Below are positions 1 to 11,754 of a stretch of 64,000 nt of DNA, piece after piece. Within the stretch, counting starts at the first letter, position 1. Each line of letters begins with the position of its first letter. Under the pieces are notes generated by a model, which worked only from the letters and a program-made list of their open reading frames with translations, was not told the origin of the DNA and ran no database searches. Made by a program: the position numbers and the translations under genes. Origin of the DNA: Epiperipatus broadwayi (lineage: Eukaryota; Onychophora; Udeonychophora; Euonychophora; Peripatidae); the NCBI GenBank assembly GCA_028023455.1, contig JAQFVV010006271.1, positions 2,678,335 through 2,742,334 of the forward strand. The letters are read 5' to 3'.

Positions 1-2600
1 TCCTGCTTTCTTACTGTCAGAGTAGTTTAATACTGCACATTTGAAATAAATTTATAATAAATAAAAATAAATAAATTAGACCTGCTCCTTTTCACATCTA
101 TATCAATCTGCCAATAAATTTCTAATCTTGTGATGTCATTAAATAATGTGCACACCGAAACTTCTGATAAACTTAATTGATAAATTTGTCTAAACAGACC
201 ATGTGTACAAATTATTTTACAACATTTACACAAAACTTAGATAGTTATCACCAGACTAACATATATGCATATGTGAAAAGTGTAGCAGCTCTAATACATA
301 ACATTAATCTTACCAGACTAAATCTGAAAAAGTACACTTTCAACAATATGAAAAATATAAATTTGTACACAAAAATAAAAATAATATATGCATCAAAGCC
401 ACCCCCTCCACATCCACAAGGTACAGCATTCTGCTATCACACAAACGGCCACATTTCCCAGAATTTTACTTAAAAATACTATGTATTTTAACTCTGATAT
501 GAAATTGCAAATAGGCACTAAAACAAAATTACCAAAAAATAAAACTACACAAACAAAAACAAATCTATTCGATGGGTTAAATAAGTTTATTAACTATAAA
601 AATAATAAGTGTATTTACTACAAAATGAACAGTAATGCAAGTAAAAAAGAAAGAAAATACTTCTATTAACTACTGCCGAAAACTAATAAATGAACAGATA
701 AAAACAACTTACATCTCCATCAGGTTTTTAAGAAATGAGCAATTAAAGCACGTGTTTATATGATATAACAGCTGCACAGGATTTTGATTGAGAAATGTCT
801 AAGAACATTTATTTTGTTAAAAAACGAAAAAAAAAATTAGTAAACTTTTATCAAAACTTAAAAAAAAAATCCACTTCTATTAAAATGGAATCAATGAGGT
901 GGACTGATTTTTTTAATATAGTCCAGAATGCAAAGAAAAACACCATCTTCTCTGTGCAGACAGCAAATCCTACTTCTTCACTTTTAAATGCTTTTAAAAA
1001 AAAAAAAGGTAAACTTTTATTAAAATACAACCAAGGAGGTAAACTTATATTTTTAATATCACCCAGAATGCAAAAGAAAGTGTTACCTTTTTTGTATCTA
1101 TTTTATAATTTCATGCCAGAATTAATATATGTAGTGTTTTAAAAGTAAAATATGGAAATTTCTGGTTGTTATTGTCATGGCAGAATGCAGTACCTTGTAT
1201 GTGTGTGGTGGATCTGGCATTGATGGCATGAAGTGCCATTTTTTCAAAACTCCCAACTACTTGTTTTCATTTAGTATTGCAATTCCAGTTTGAAACAAAA
1301 ACTCACAACTATCTGTTTTTATTTAATATTGTAATAATGTTTTTATAATTTTTGTGTACAATTTTATCATTTATAATTGTTGAAGTTCCAGTGATCATGT
1401 TATTTGATGAGATCACAGTGATGGGATCACAAGTTTAAAAATTTATGGGCAGAATGACAAATATATGAAAAGGCATAGTGCTCTAAAACATACATACCAT
1501 AGACTAAGTAAATGATTTTGTATAAAATGTTTTCACTCACACAGAGAATGAGAAGAAACAGAATGAACTGAAATGAATAATAGATTAACTAAGGCTCACT
1601 TTATGTATAAACACTCAATTGCTTCTATTACTGCATATTCTGAATGTTACCCATTGGAAAACATGTTCTCAGAGCTATGGGAATTTTTCTTCTATAAGTT
1701 GTATGTGGGGCATTAATTATGTATTGTTATCAGAAAGTATTATTTATATCCCAAAGAGTATTATATCAATACGATGATTAAATATAAATAATTCATGTAA
1801 TTTATGAAATAGCAATATATTTTATTCTATAATTGTTTCATGATAGGCATAAAATAACAATAAACAACTTAATAAATAATGAACTATTTATTAAAGAAAA
1901 AAAATTAACTAAATAATTAAACAAATTAATATCAGCACCTTCTTTAGAGATTTTCTTGAATAATTTTCAAGATCGAAATTATAACACGAAGTTTAATACT
2001 TCTTTTCTGTGACTTTACATAACTTCTCAGATGTAAAAACTATTATCATTAATTTCTATGTAATGTCTCTAGAAATAGATTCATTCACTTTATTCTGGGT
2101 GAATCACCATATAATCTGTTCGGTGAAACAATTAAATTCTAAATGTTTTATTCTTCTAGTTCATTACTGAATAAAAGATATCATTTTTAACTGCTTCAAA
2201 TTTCAGTTTTTCACTCTTTTGTTTTATTGAGAGTTCAATATTTTTTTTTATTTATTTATTTCAATAATCAAAAGAAAACAATGTAAAACAATAAGGGTTT
2301 TTGCTTTAGTCTATCTTATTGTCTATCTGGAAAGTCTTTCTTCTTCCTTTAATTAAGGGTCATTAAATGCAATTACACATAATATTTTATTTCTTCTTAA
2401 ACAGATGTTGGCAGTTCTTTTAAGGAGTTCCATTTATTTATAGCAATCTTTACTAGTTGATAGGGTAGATACTGGACAATGCACTAAACATAAGAACTAA
2501 TGAACTATTTGCTTTCATCTAACACTTCATAATACATAAAAATCTAAATATAAAAATTATTTTTATCATTTGTAATAAATTAAAGTAGTTACAAATTTCC
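1..2600. other. AT-rich intergenic stretch without a recognisable gene
   Basis: I see no conserved protein motif on either strand. The longest open frame (795-1142, plus) is lysine/asparagine/phenylalanine-rich low-complexity translation of poly(A) and poly(T) runs and has no recognisable domain. A weak direct repeat of about 140 bp is visible: the stretch around 908-943 reappears around 1050-1087, both containing the phrase CCAGAATGCAAA. The region otherwise looks like decayed intergenic DNA. Confidence 0.6.
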
Positions 2601-2629
2601 TCTACAAATTAGCATGCCAGGCTATTCAA

Positions 2630-4450
2630 GATTTTGGTGTGTGTGAATCTCTTTATAGTATTGGCTATGGCAAAACTTGCAGTCCAGGGCACAAAGAAAA
2701 TGTGTTTTGTCTTCATGATTAATCATATCCTTAAAATTATTGATAAGTATACTTAGTGACCAAGGCTATATGAAGCCAATATTAAATCTGTGTGCAAAAT
2801 GGATATCATCTTTGAGTATTATTAAATATCCTTATCTGTCTGTCAAGGTTGGTGCTTGAGTAACCAAATCTAATCAACTATTTTTTATAGCATTCTTTAT
2901 TATCTCTTCTATCCTCTTCAAATTTATACAGTTTTTTTTATTCCTAGACAGAAAGACTTTAAAGCCAGCCATTTTATATCAGAAGGAGATTCCAGATTGT
3001 GGATGAAAGGACCTCCTGACACTAAGAGATTTCACAACCATTGAATAATCAATAGTTTTCTTTCACCCTACCATCCTCAAGTCTAAAAATTTGATAGATT
3101 ACATACTTGCCTCTTCCTCCATAGTTCACATAATTTCTGGTAATTGTTTCAATTTGTCAAACATCTCCTGGATAACCTTGGGAAGCACAAACAAAGATGT
3201 CATCCACCTGTCTAGTGTATATCATGTTTTTATCAGTGTCCAAGAAAGGCTGAACAACCTATTAATAATAAAATCCATTGCAATGCTGTGTATTACAGTA
3301 CTGATTAATAAGACCAAGGGACAATTTATGTTCATAATAAAATATTTGTATTTAAATATGGTGTGCAAAATTATCATTAATCCACCATCACATTTCCATG
3401 ATAAACTGTGTTCTCTTATCACTAATCATGTTACATTTCTGTAGTTTATGTATAACATTGATTGATCATATGAAAGTGACCGAATCATAGAGCTCAGTCA
3501 CATAACAATAAGCCATTCTGAACCCTTCATGTATATTTATATTTTTAATAATATTAAGAAAATAAAAAGATGACTTAATCATCAGCTTTCTGCAGTCGAG
3601 TTTTGACTGCAGCCAATTTGCAATCATTTTGTCTGCAAGATTATAATATGCTACACCAAGTAGATCATAAGTCTTAGTGGACAATTTTCCTTGTGGAGTT
3701 TTACATTTACAAATATGAGTGGAATGACTGTGGTGGAATGGTATATTTTTAAATAATCAACATGCGCAAAAGCTTTGCCATCACATTTTTTATAAACACT
3801 GGAAATAAACTTGCCTTTTGTCTCTTAAGGTTATAATCATTTATTAGTTTCAATTTATTAAGACCAATTTGCTGTTGAACTTTTTTGATATACACAGCTT
3901 TCTTTCGTAGCACAAATCGATAGATTACCTTTTTAAAGACACACAAATTCCTTTCTTGTTAAACATTGATTAAAGTTCTTATTCCTTTTATTCAAACATC
4001 AATTAGACAGGGAACTATTGCTATAATCAAGTAACTTGTTTGCATTGTTTAAGAATAAAATCTTTATTAGCATATCTATCCATTGCATTTTCAAAATCCA
4101 CTGCTAGTTCTATTTGGGAGTTATAACAGCCTCTCCCAAAAATTGATACCTAATCAAATAGTGAAAGTTGACAGTTTGTGAGCTCATCACATAATTAGTT
4201 AACAACATTTGAAATGTCCATTAAATCTGACAACACAATGCCATACTTTCCCATTAAGAAGGTGGACTTCTTGTTAAACTTATTATTTATTTCTCATTGC
4301 AGCACATCTCTGAAATATATCTTAAGATGTCATATATTGTTAGCTTAACATTCTTTGAGTGTTTATGGTTTTACTTAATTGATAATTTATATCCTTGGCA
4401 ATAAACTTCACAAGGTGTAATTTAAGAGAAAATAATACGTGTTAGAATAT
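2630..4450 (-). mobile_element. Penelope-like element fragment with reverse transcriptase (broken)
   Basis: Read on the minus strand, this is a decayed PLE polyprotein. The RT palm motif A region reads SYDVTELYDSV-like around 3466-3530 and is preceded by LLGVAYYNLADKMIANWLQS (about 3600-3660). The catalytic motif reads YTRQVDDIFV at about 3189-3222, so both catalytic aspartates survive. Stops and frameshifts break the frame between these blocks. Toward the 3' side (about 2640-2830) lies a weaker stretch, related to 5150-5430 on the other strand, that includes the start of the endonuclease (a Cys-x2-Cys-H block). The family copies itself by target-primed reverse transcription with a GIY-YIG nuclease. 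This copy cannot encode a working protein. A LINE is the alternative, but the linked GIY-YIG pieces nearby favour a PLE. Confidence 0.7.
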
Positions 4451-4549
4451 TAACTGACCAATTAATTTGAATGTCACAACATTTCAGAAAAATGCTATAT
4501 TTAATGGACGACTGTGAAGCTGACACAAACCCACTATAATTAAACATTA

Positions 4550-4965
4550 ATAAGACTTCAAAATGTAAACTAGATTATGAGTGTAAACCATAGATAGTAT
4601 GTAAGAAAAAAAACTGAAAATTAAATAGAGTAACAAATTTAAAAAAAAAAAAAAACTTTATTATTTGCTAAGCCAGGCATTTGATGCGGTATAACTTTGT
4701 CAAAGTATGACCAAGAAATAAAATTCGCAAAATATTAGCAGTATCCATCTGTGTAAAATTTAAATTGAACTGACCACTGATTATTATAAATTTGTACATT
4801 TGCATGTGAAAAGATTCAGGATATGTTGTCATATTAAATGACCAGGGTTTACTAAGAGGAATAATGTAGGTTCTTATATTTATAGAGTTCTGGGAATTGA
4901 TAATATGCCAGGGATAAAATAAATATATTACTTTCCAACTAATAAAAATTATATTTAATTAAAAT
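4550..4965 (-). mobile_element. 3' end of a second Penelope-like copy (end of endonuclease plus 3' UTR)
   Basis: The reverse complement of this segment aligns by eye along most of its length with the plus-strand segment 5550-5915. It shares the codons for the peptide HIINSQNSINIR at the end of the GIY-YIG domain and the following untranslated module, including the phrases CTTTGACAAAG and AATTTTATTTCTTGG. On the minus strand it lies just upstream of the RT fragment at 4450-2630, so two PLE copies sit head to tail. Together with 5150-5915 it forms a large imperfect inverted repeat centred near 5.05 kb. Confidence 0.65.
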
Positions 4966-5149
4966 ACATGACATCACATTTGGTTTTTAAGTTTACTGAT
5001 AATAATTAAACCAATTATTCTGTATTATGCAGGCTTCTTAATTAAAAAGTTATATCAGATTACTATTATATTTCTAGATACATCATCTAACTATGTAGTG
5101 CTGGACAAAGCTATGACATGTGAAAGATAGATTTTTATCTGAATTGATA

Positions 5150-5915
5150 TATCATGAAGACTATGATGCTAAGCCATGGATTGCCATGCTGTATATTCAT
5201 AACATATACTCAAAAATAATATCCATTTTGCACATGGACTTTAATATTGGCTGCATGTACCCTTTGTCACTAAATAGAAATCAATAATTCCAAGGATAGG
5301 ATTAATCATGAAAACAGGACTCAATTGGTTTATGTCCTGGACTTCATGTTTTGCCATGGTAGATACTATAGATAGACCCACACAAACCTAAAATCTCGAA
5401 TAGCCAATTTGTATAATATAGCCAAACCTATCAGTCCTTATAGTTCAGTATTTATTAACCATGAAAATAACTCTGGTCATTCTTTTAAACCTGCCAACAC
5501 TAAAATCACATGCTTTGAAAATAATAAAAAATGGAAAATAAAAGAAACTTGGCATATTATAAATTCCCAGAACTCTATAAACATAAGAGGATATAGAGTT
5601 TGCCTTAATAAACAATAGTCATTAAATATAATGACATAGTCCGAATTTTTGGCATGCAAATATGAAATGTACAGTAATTAACAGCAGTTCATTTTAAATT
5701 TTACACAGAGATGGAGATTGCTAATATTTTGCTAATTTTATTTCTTGGTTGTGCTTTGACAAAGATACGCCATATGACAAAAAAAAAAAAACAGCACATC
5801 GAAAGTCTGGCTTCGCAAATGATAACATTTTTTAGACTTAAATTTATTACAGTATTTGAATTTTAGTTTTTTCTTACATATTATCAATGGTTTAGAATCA
5901 TAATCTAGTTTTTTT
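5150..5915 (+). mobile_element. Penelope-like element: GIY-YIG endonuclease C-terminus and 3' UTR
   Basis: The plus-strand frame around 5290-5618 gives a GIY-YIG-type nuclease of the PLE kind: a CHGRYY block where family members have CxxxYIG, then THTNLKSRIA (the Thr/Arg-rich helix), then HENNSGHSF (the conserved His region), then KIKETWHIINSQNSINIR, the usual C-terminal helix with its Glu. An in-frame stop follows the tyrosines (near 5365), and the domain then runs open from 5409 to 5618. The sequence after the stop codon is shared, inverted, with 4550-4840. A short segment at 5770-5815 (ATCGAAAGTCTGGC preceded by CGCCATATGAC) has the layout of a degenerate hammerhead end. This copy is a pseudogene. 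Confidence 0.72.
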
Positions 5916-6439
5916 TATAGAGAAAGTAATAATTGTGAATATTGAATACCTTTTTTAACTGATTTTGGTTTAAATTTTTTTTACTGATTTTAAAATGGCC
6001 CAGGGATAGTTTTATTTTGAAAGAAAAAGGGGGGAAATTTTAAATATTTTTTCCTTTTAAGTGAAATATTTTTTTAAGATTTGATTATTATTATTTAAAA
6101 GAATCAGAAGAGATGCATATTATATGTTTGTCATATCAGTATGTGAAATTGGGTTTGTCACATTATTCATATACTAATTTCAAAATTTGATGATTATATT
6201 GCTTATTTTTCTTTAAAAAATAGTAGGTTCTGAATAATTTTTTTATATCGTTATTCTTCAATGACTGATTTCATTATTGATTGATACTTTGAGGAATTTA
6301 TAGGTTATTCCATTGAAACTAATTAATGCTGGATAGATGAGATATTACTTATGTGTAATTATTTTGTTCCCAATATTAATCACAATTTCTAATATCTTTG
6401 TGATTCCGAGATAGTTGAAGCATAGTAGTATTTACAATA
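5916..6439. other. AT-rich spacer between PLE fragments
   Basis: Poly(T)- and poly(A)-rich sequence with no coding motif on either strand. Confidence 0.5.
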
Positions 6440-7085
6440 TATATATAATTATAATTGAAATAATATTTTTAACGGTTTACACACAATTACAAATAATCTT
6501 TAAATCCGCAGAAGTACTTTCGGTTACTTTCTAACCTGCTTCAACTGCCATTAAATTCAAAAACTAAAAGCGGAAGCAAACGTCATCAATTCAATTTCCA
6601 CGAATCGTATTTTAATGTTAGAAGCTTGTCGATTTATTAAATGCGTTTTATTTCTGTTTATAAAAATTGCCTCTTTAATTTTTCTTTTACTATGGTTTTT
6701 CTCCTCGTGAAGAATTTTAACATTTTCAAAATTAAATTTAAATTTATATTTACATGTTTTTTTCATGATCGAAGAAAACTGAAGAAGATATTAAATCACC
6801 ATTATTTTTATTTTTTACACGTTTATATAACAATTCGTGTTCCTTCAATCTTTTCTCAATGCTGCACCTAGATTCACCTATATATGATAGCATACAATCA
6901 TAAAAAAAAAAATTGATATATGACATTACTTTTTTGCTTGACAGGTATGACATCCTTAGAATTATTAACTAATTTATTAATATTGTTTGGAACGTAGAAT
7001 GAAACATTAAATACATTCTTATATAAATCCTTAAAAAATTTTACTTGTGGATTTGAAATAAATGGAATAGGATATCTATGTTTAT
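6440..7085 (-). mobile_element. Penelope-like element: GIY-YIG endonuclease domain and 3' end
   Basis: The minus-strand reading starts with FKDLYKNVFNVSF and NINKLVNNSKDVIP (linker after the RT, about 7070-6950). It continues into the nuclease core YIGESRCSIEKRLKEHE (about 6900-6840), where Tyr-Ile-Gly-Glu and the helix Arg are present, and then into ENVKILHEEKNHSKR and KIKEAIFINRNKTHLINR (6766-6600), which carries the conserved Glu and terminal Asn. The frame shifts near 6765. The stop lies just before a conserved 3' module (6507-6550). A close relative in the same orientation sits at 39,720-40,405, and two copies of the 3' module form the foldback at 26,560-26,785. Coding capacity is lost. 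Confidence 0.75.
6507..6550 (-). ncRNA. Hammerhead-ribozyme-like module at PLE 3' end
   Basis: On the minus strand the order is: GGCAG (stem I), UUGAAGCA (core, like CUGAUGA with C3 to U and one extra C before A9), stem II GGUUA-GAAAG-UAACC (5 bp), GAA, the palindrome AGUACU as stem III, then U and CUGC, which pairs with GCAG of stem I. This is the type I arrangement with a self-complementary stem III that is known from PLEs. The same layout recurs in both arms at 26.6 kb. The extra core base and C3 change make activity doubtful. Confidence 0.5.
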
Positions 7086-7500
7086 TAAAATGCTATAATA
7101 TAAAAACAGTATTTTCTATTCATCAAAAGATCAACAATATAGTAACCAAGCCTAAGGATTTTATCCCTCTTGAATCTCATGGTGTTTATCAAATCTCATG
7201 TGAAAATTGTAAAGCTTTTTACATAGGTATGAATAATCATCACATCAGTGTTAGGAGAGATGAGCATGCTAATGCAGTTAAACAACACTCATCATCATCA
7301 GCCTCTCACTACATACTACAGATTCAGGTCATAAAATTGATTTTTCTAGTATAAGGATCATATCCAGTTGTGATAATCTCTACCAGTGCAAAATTAGAGA
7401 AGCCATTGAGATAATGAAAATGCCAAATTGTATCAATAAACGAGATGATACATGCAAACTTCCTCCTATTTGGAAATGTTTTTTTTTTATAAAACATTCT
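7086..7500 (+). mobile_element. Penelope-like element: GIY-YIG endonuclease (plus strand, different family)
   Basis: The frame beginning near 7140 reads GVYQISCENCKAFYIG (GVY and YIG both intact, about 7180-7228), then ISVRRDEHANAVKQH (Arg-rich helix and His). It shifts frame near 7315 and continues as TDSGHKIDFSSIRII, KIREAIEIMKMPNCINKRDD and LPPIWK, which is the standard C-terminal Glu/Asn/Trp signature of the PLE nuclease. It is back to back with the minus-strand copy ending at about 7085. One frameshift separates it from a complete domain. Other parts of the element are absent here. Confidence 0.78.
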
Positions 7501-7589
7501 TAATTTAACATTTTTGCTATTGGTGGAACTTTAACGCTTTTTTCAAATCAGTGATTGTAGTGCCTCTACAACCGTCTTTCTACCTTTTA

Positions 7590-7640
7590 TTACCAAGTAG
7601 ATGACTTGTGTTATCAAGTCGAAATGTCGCTATATCAATA
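7590..7640 (+). ncRNA. Possible degenerate hammerhead motif after the PLE endonuclease
   Basis: About 100 bp after the nuclease stop the sequence reads GTAGATGA, then CTTG-TGTTAT-CAAG, then TCGAAATGTCGCTA. The GATGA core, a 4-bp stem (6 bp if GA/TC are included), GAAA and a GUC cleavage-site triplet are in hammerhead order. The 5' part of the core (CU) is changed and the closing stem I is short (UAG/CUA). I regard this as a decayed ribozyme at the PLE terminus. Confidence 0.35.
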
Positions 7641-8648
7641 TTTAAATGCTTTAACAAGGATGAACCCGCAAAATGTCTTTTATATGTATATGGTGGTTTT
7701 CTATAAAATTATTTAAAAGTAAAAATTACTTTTAAATTCTACATACTCACTCTATATATTTTAATTAATTTTATTGATAGCTAATACACTCAAGGTTTTA
7801 GATAACCAAAAGAATAGATAATAATCAACATTGATATAATGATTCCAGCATTTTTGATATAGAATTCTTTTTATAGTTATCTTATGACTTATGAAAGTGT
7901 ATGCAGATAAAATATTGATGATTGCTTTTATAAAATGACTTAAGTTTGGCAATCTGGATGATGACTCGCATCAGATTTTAACATGTATCTCTTCATGTAT
8001 CTTTTCTACATCCATTCAAAAAATGACTGTTAAACTATTAATGATTATTGCTGTTGATGTTAGGTTTACAACTTGTATATATTGTAGCTATTATATTGAC
8101 TACGCCAATGTTACATTATTGTATGTTTCAAAATAATAATGTGAGATATTCATTTATTTATTTTTCCATTTCATTAAAAATAAATACACTGAATTTATTA
8201 TGAAGATAAACTCAAAAAAGGTTTATTAAATGCAGTTAAAATATTGATATGTAAATCAACCGAAAAAATATTATGAGATAGATCTTTTTCTTATTCTCTT
8301 CCCCTCTTTCTTGAAGCAGAAAAAGAAATCAAAATGAATTAACTATTAAATAATCCTTTATATACATCAAAAGTGAAAATTATTGTTTTTTATTATTCAT
8401 TTAAAGTGCTGGAAAGATTTTATGAATTAAGGTTTAGATGTAAATAGCTCATTATTTCTAACCCTAGTGCAATTATCTAATCTACATTCCTTCTCAACTG
8501 GTTTTAAAACTACTAATAATTAATGAAACTCATAAATGGATAAAATAAGAAACTGTGCACGGATGATGTGGTGAAAAGAAAGTAGAGATCGGAGAAGTAG
8601 GATCGAACTTGGAGAGACCTTCATTCCACAGTGTATTGATAATGGTTG

Positions 8649-8680
<32 letters not shown>

Positions 8681-9534
8681 CTATCTTTAAAGCTGTTTAT
8701 AAAATGTTTTTATTTAAAACACATGATCATATAAGAAAATTAAATATCTATTAAATTGTTTTTCTAAAACATGTAAATTTTTTCAGTATTATAAACAAAA
8801 AATCTCCTAGCAATTTATTGTGAATAATTTAACAAAAGTTGCGATGAGTGCAACTTTAATATCTGTTAAATAATATATTATTTAACAGATACAAAATCAA
8901 ATTTATTAACTAGCACAGTTTACCAACTTCTTTAACACTAATGTAATTTCAGGATATATATTTAACTTTATTTATCGATCTTTTCAATTTTTGTTTTTAT
9001 TTAAATGCATACTTATTTTAATTAAGGTAATTATTATTCATCTTTACTGTGATTTTTATATAAAGTTATTAATTTTTGTATAACGTATGTGAAAATATAT
9101 GCCTTTGTATATAAAATCATCAAAAGTGTATAGAATTGGTAAAGGCAATAATAGCACATCGGTCTTTTGACTCTATATTTACTAGGAATTCTGGACTTGG
9201 ATCAAGATATCAATGGGATATGCTACTATGAAATTTATTATTTATGGTATTTTTTTTATTTTTTTAAATAAACTTTATTAGTTATATGAAAAAGTGTTTA
9301 CACTATATACAATTTGACATAATAGGTAAACCAAAAATGTTATTATTGTTTTTGCAACATTTTAATTATTAATCTGTCTTATATGTTAGCATAGCTGTTA
9401 AAACTCCTATTGCATTACTTGATATAAAATTTTTCTTAGACAGTATTTAAGAGATTTAATTTAAAAGTCGAAAATTATTATTTTAATTTTAAAATATATC
9501 ATGCTTAGAGTAATCCATATTGTTTAAAATATAT
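7641..9534. other. AT-rich intergenic region
   Basis: No gene is visible. It contains an (AC)n(AT)n microsatellite at about 8649-8680 and the perfect palindrome at 8860-8891 listed separately. Confidence 0.5.
8860..8891. repeat. Perfect 32-bp palindrome
   Basis: The half-site TATCTGTTAAATAATA is followed directly by its exact reverse complement with no spacer. It could extrude as a hairpin. No element edges or target duplication are visible. Confidence 0.85.
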
Positions 9535-9536
9535 TT

Positions 9537-10405
9537 GTAATTAAATTAAAGAGAAAGGATTTCACCTTTTCACATATGTGTTTCAATAATTTGTATAATA
9601 GCTCAACAATCTCCTGTTGAATGCCGAAGAAACTCTCAAACCCAAACACAAGATAGAGACTTTATAGAGATAAGAGTGACGGTCTTATCTTTAACCTAAA
9701 TTCTTACTTATATAGACCAATGTGAAGCACCTTGGTTTGAAAGAATAAAGATGTTACTCTGTTCACTTTTACAGCCATTGTTTTCTTTCGGTACATTAAT
9801 ATCCATGAAATCTTTTGATTTACTACAAGTCAATTTTCAGAATTAATAAAAACTATGTAATGTTAAAATTTATTTATTAAGGACAGGACACATGTAGTTA
9901 AAGAGAATGGATTTCACCTTCTCACATATGTGCCTTGGGTTTGAGAGTTTTTTCTGTACTCAATGTGATATTGTTGAGCTATTATATAAATAATTAAGAT
10001 GCATATGTGAAAAGCTGAAATCCCTTCTCTTTAATTACATATATCTTATGCACTTAATAAATAAATTTAAATGTTACATAGTTTCTATTAAACCTAAAAA
10101 ATGATTTGTAGTAAATTGAAAGATTTCACATATGTTAATGTATGAAAAAAAGTAATTATTGTAAAAGTGAACAGAGTAATAACTTACACTTTCAAACCAA
10201 GATGCTTCAAATTGGTATATATAAGTAAAAATTTAGGGTAAAGATAAGACAAACACTCTTATCTTTATAAAGTCTCTATCTTGTGTTTGTGTTTAAGAGT
10301 TTCCTTTGTATACAATGTGACATCATTGAGCTGATATATAAATTATTAAGATGGATATATGAAAAGATGAATTCCTTTCTTTTTAATTGCATACTTCCTT
10401 TGTGC
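9537..10405. repeat. Nested foldback (imperfect inverted repeat, ~350-bp arms)
   Basis: The left arm (9537-9890) and right arm (about 10,060-10,405) are imperfect reverse complements: landmarks such as CTTTTCACATATGTG, AAACACAAGATAGAGAC, AGATAAGA and AAAAGTGAACAGAGTAA appear in order on the left and inverted on the right. The ~170-bp centre holds another pair of the terminal module (about 9897-9935 plus, 9965-10,045 minus), giving four copies of the module TTAAAGAGAAxGGATTTCACCT in alternating orientation. No coding frame is present. This fits a foldback transposon or an inverted pair of truncated elements. I cannot assign a class. Confidence 0.7.
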
Positions 10406-11750
10406 TTAATAAATAAATTTGAATGTTATAATTAAATTGTAGATGCATTGTCAGGATAAATTTTTATTTTAATGGTTATAAATAAATTTGTTTAGATCAA
10501 ATATGTAGTTATTGCCTATGGATTGCCTTAGAAAAGAAAAGAAGAGTGAGGTATGTGTATTATTGCCCTTGACATATGCTACAAACTTGCATATTGAGTC
10601 CAAATTAACTTATAATGATGTAATCAGCAAGTTTTACTGCATATTATACCTTAAGCAGATTTAACATACAAACGTTTTGGAATCTATTTAGTCTTTAGAT
10701 ACGAATAGTAATGTCAATATATCTCTCATAAAATAAGTGAATTTTGTCTATTATTTTATTTTATTATACACAACAATTTCATGTTTAGTTCATCTAGAAA
10801 GTCACTATTCTTTAATTGTATAGTCTTAGATAAAAGTTGTTCCAGCATTTGTGATTTTTAACAGTTTGATTGGATCTGGTATAAGTTAATATTGTAATAT
10901 GTATTTGGCTTTAATGAATGTAGTAAATAGCTTCAGATAAATAATAATTCAATACACTTTTACTGTTGGGGAAAATCTATGATGATTGACAATAATTTTG
11001 AGGTTAATACCCAAATAGATGATATTTAATGAGTTTCATTTTCACATTGAATTAATCAAATAGTTAAACGTTCTAATTGTATTTTTTTGACAAAGTCATT
11101 TAATGTCTATAATAAATCAACAATTCTTTTACTGTAGCACTAACAATATGAGTTTTCATTATTGGGTATACTATTCGTGTAGAATAGAATTTAATTTTGG
11201 TATTAGATATTGTTAGCATTACTTTTTTTTTTTTTAGATAAACGCTTAATTTTACGTTTGTTAGAGCAATTGAGTATTATAAGAAATGTTGAAAGAGTGA
11301 CAGTGAACTTTAATGGAATCATCTTTTTTAATAAATAAATGCAGTAAAAATAATTTATATATATATTCATTTGAATGCTTTTCAATATATTTAAGCCCAT
11401 GAGTTATAGGTAATGCCCCTAAATATTATGAAATAATCAAATACAAAGGCTACAGATTACATACATATGCCAAGATAAGGCAGAAAAAAGCTGTTTTGTA
11501 ACTTCTTCGACTTTGTTTAGGAAATAAGTCAAAGTATACTGCATTTAAAAAAATATGGAACAATAATCGTTGAAAAATTCTTCTACTGGACTTAGAAGGT
11601 TTTAAAAGTCTTATATAGTTTTCTTTCTTTTTCATTTTTAATTGAATAAAACTGTTACAGTTGTTGTTTCCAATATCTAGTAGTAGTTATTAATGCAGAA
11701 ATAAAAATTGTTAAAACGTAGAATAATACTAGCAAACAAAACAAATCAAT
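10406..11750. other. AT-rich intergenic region
   Basis: No conserved coding or RNA motif found. The minus-strand frames at 11,203-11,400 and 11,450-11,635 are lysine/isoleucine-rich and lack similarity to any family I recognise. Confidence 0.5.
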
Positions 11751-11754
11751 GGAA

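Noticed and set aside
795-1142. 115-codon plus-strand open frame as a gene
   Set aside because: Its composition is the translation of A/T runs (Lys, Asn, Phe, Leu). There is no domain, and it overlaps a weak direct repeat.
3091-3444. Plus-strand 117-codon frame
   Set aside because: It is opposite to the PLE reverse transcriptase block with the VDD active site on the minus strand, so it is a shadow.
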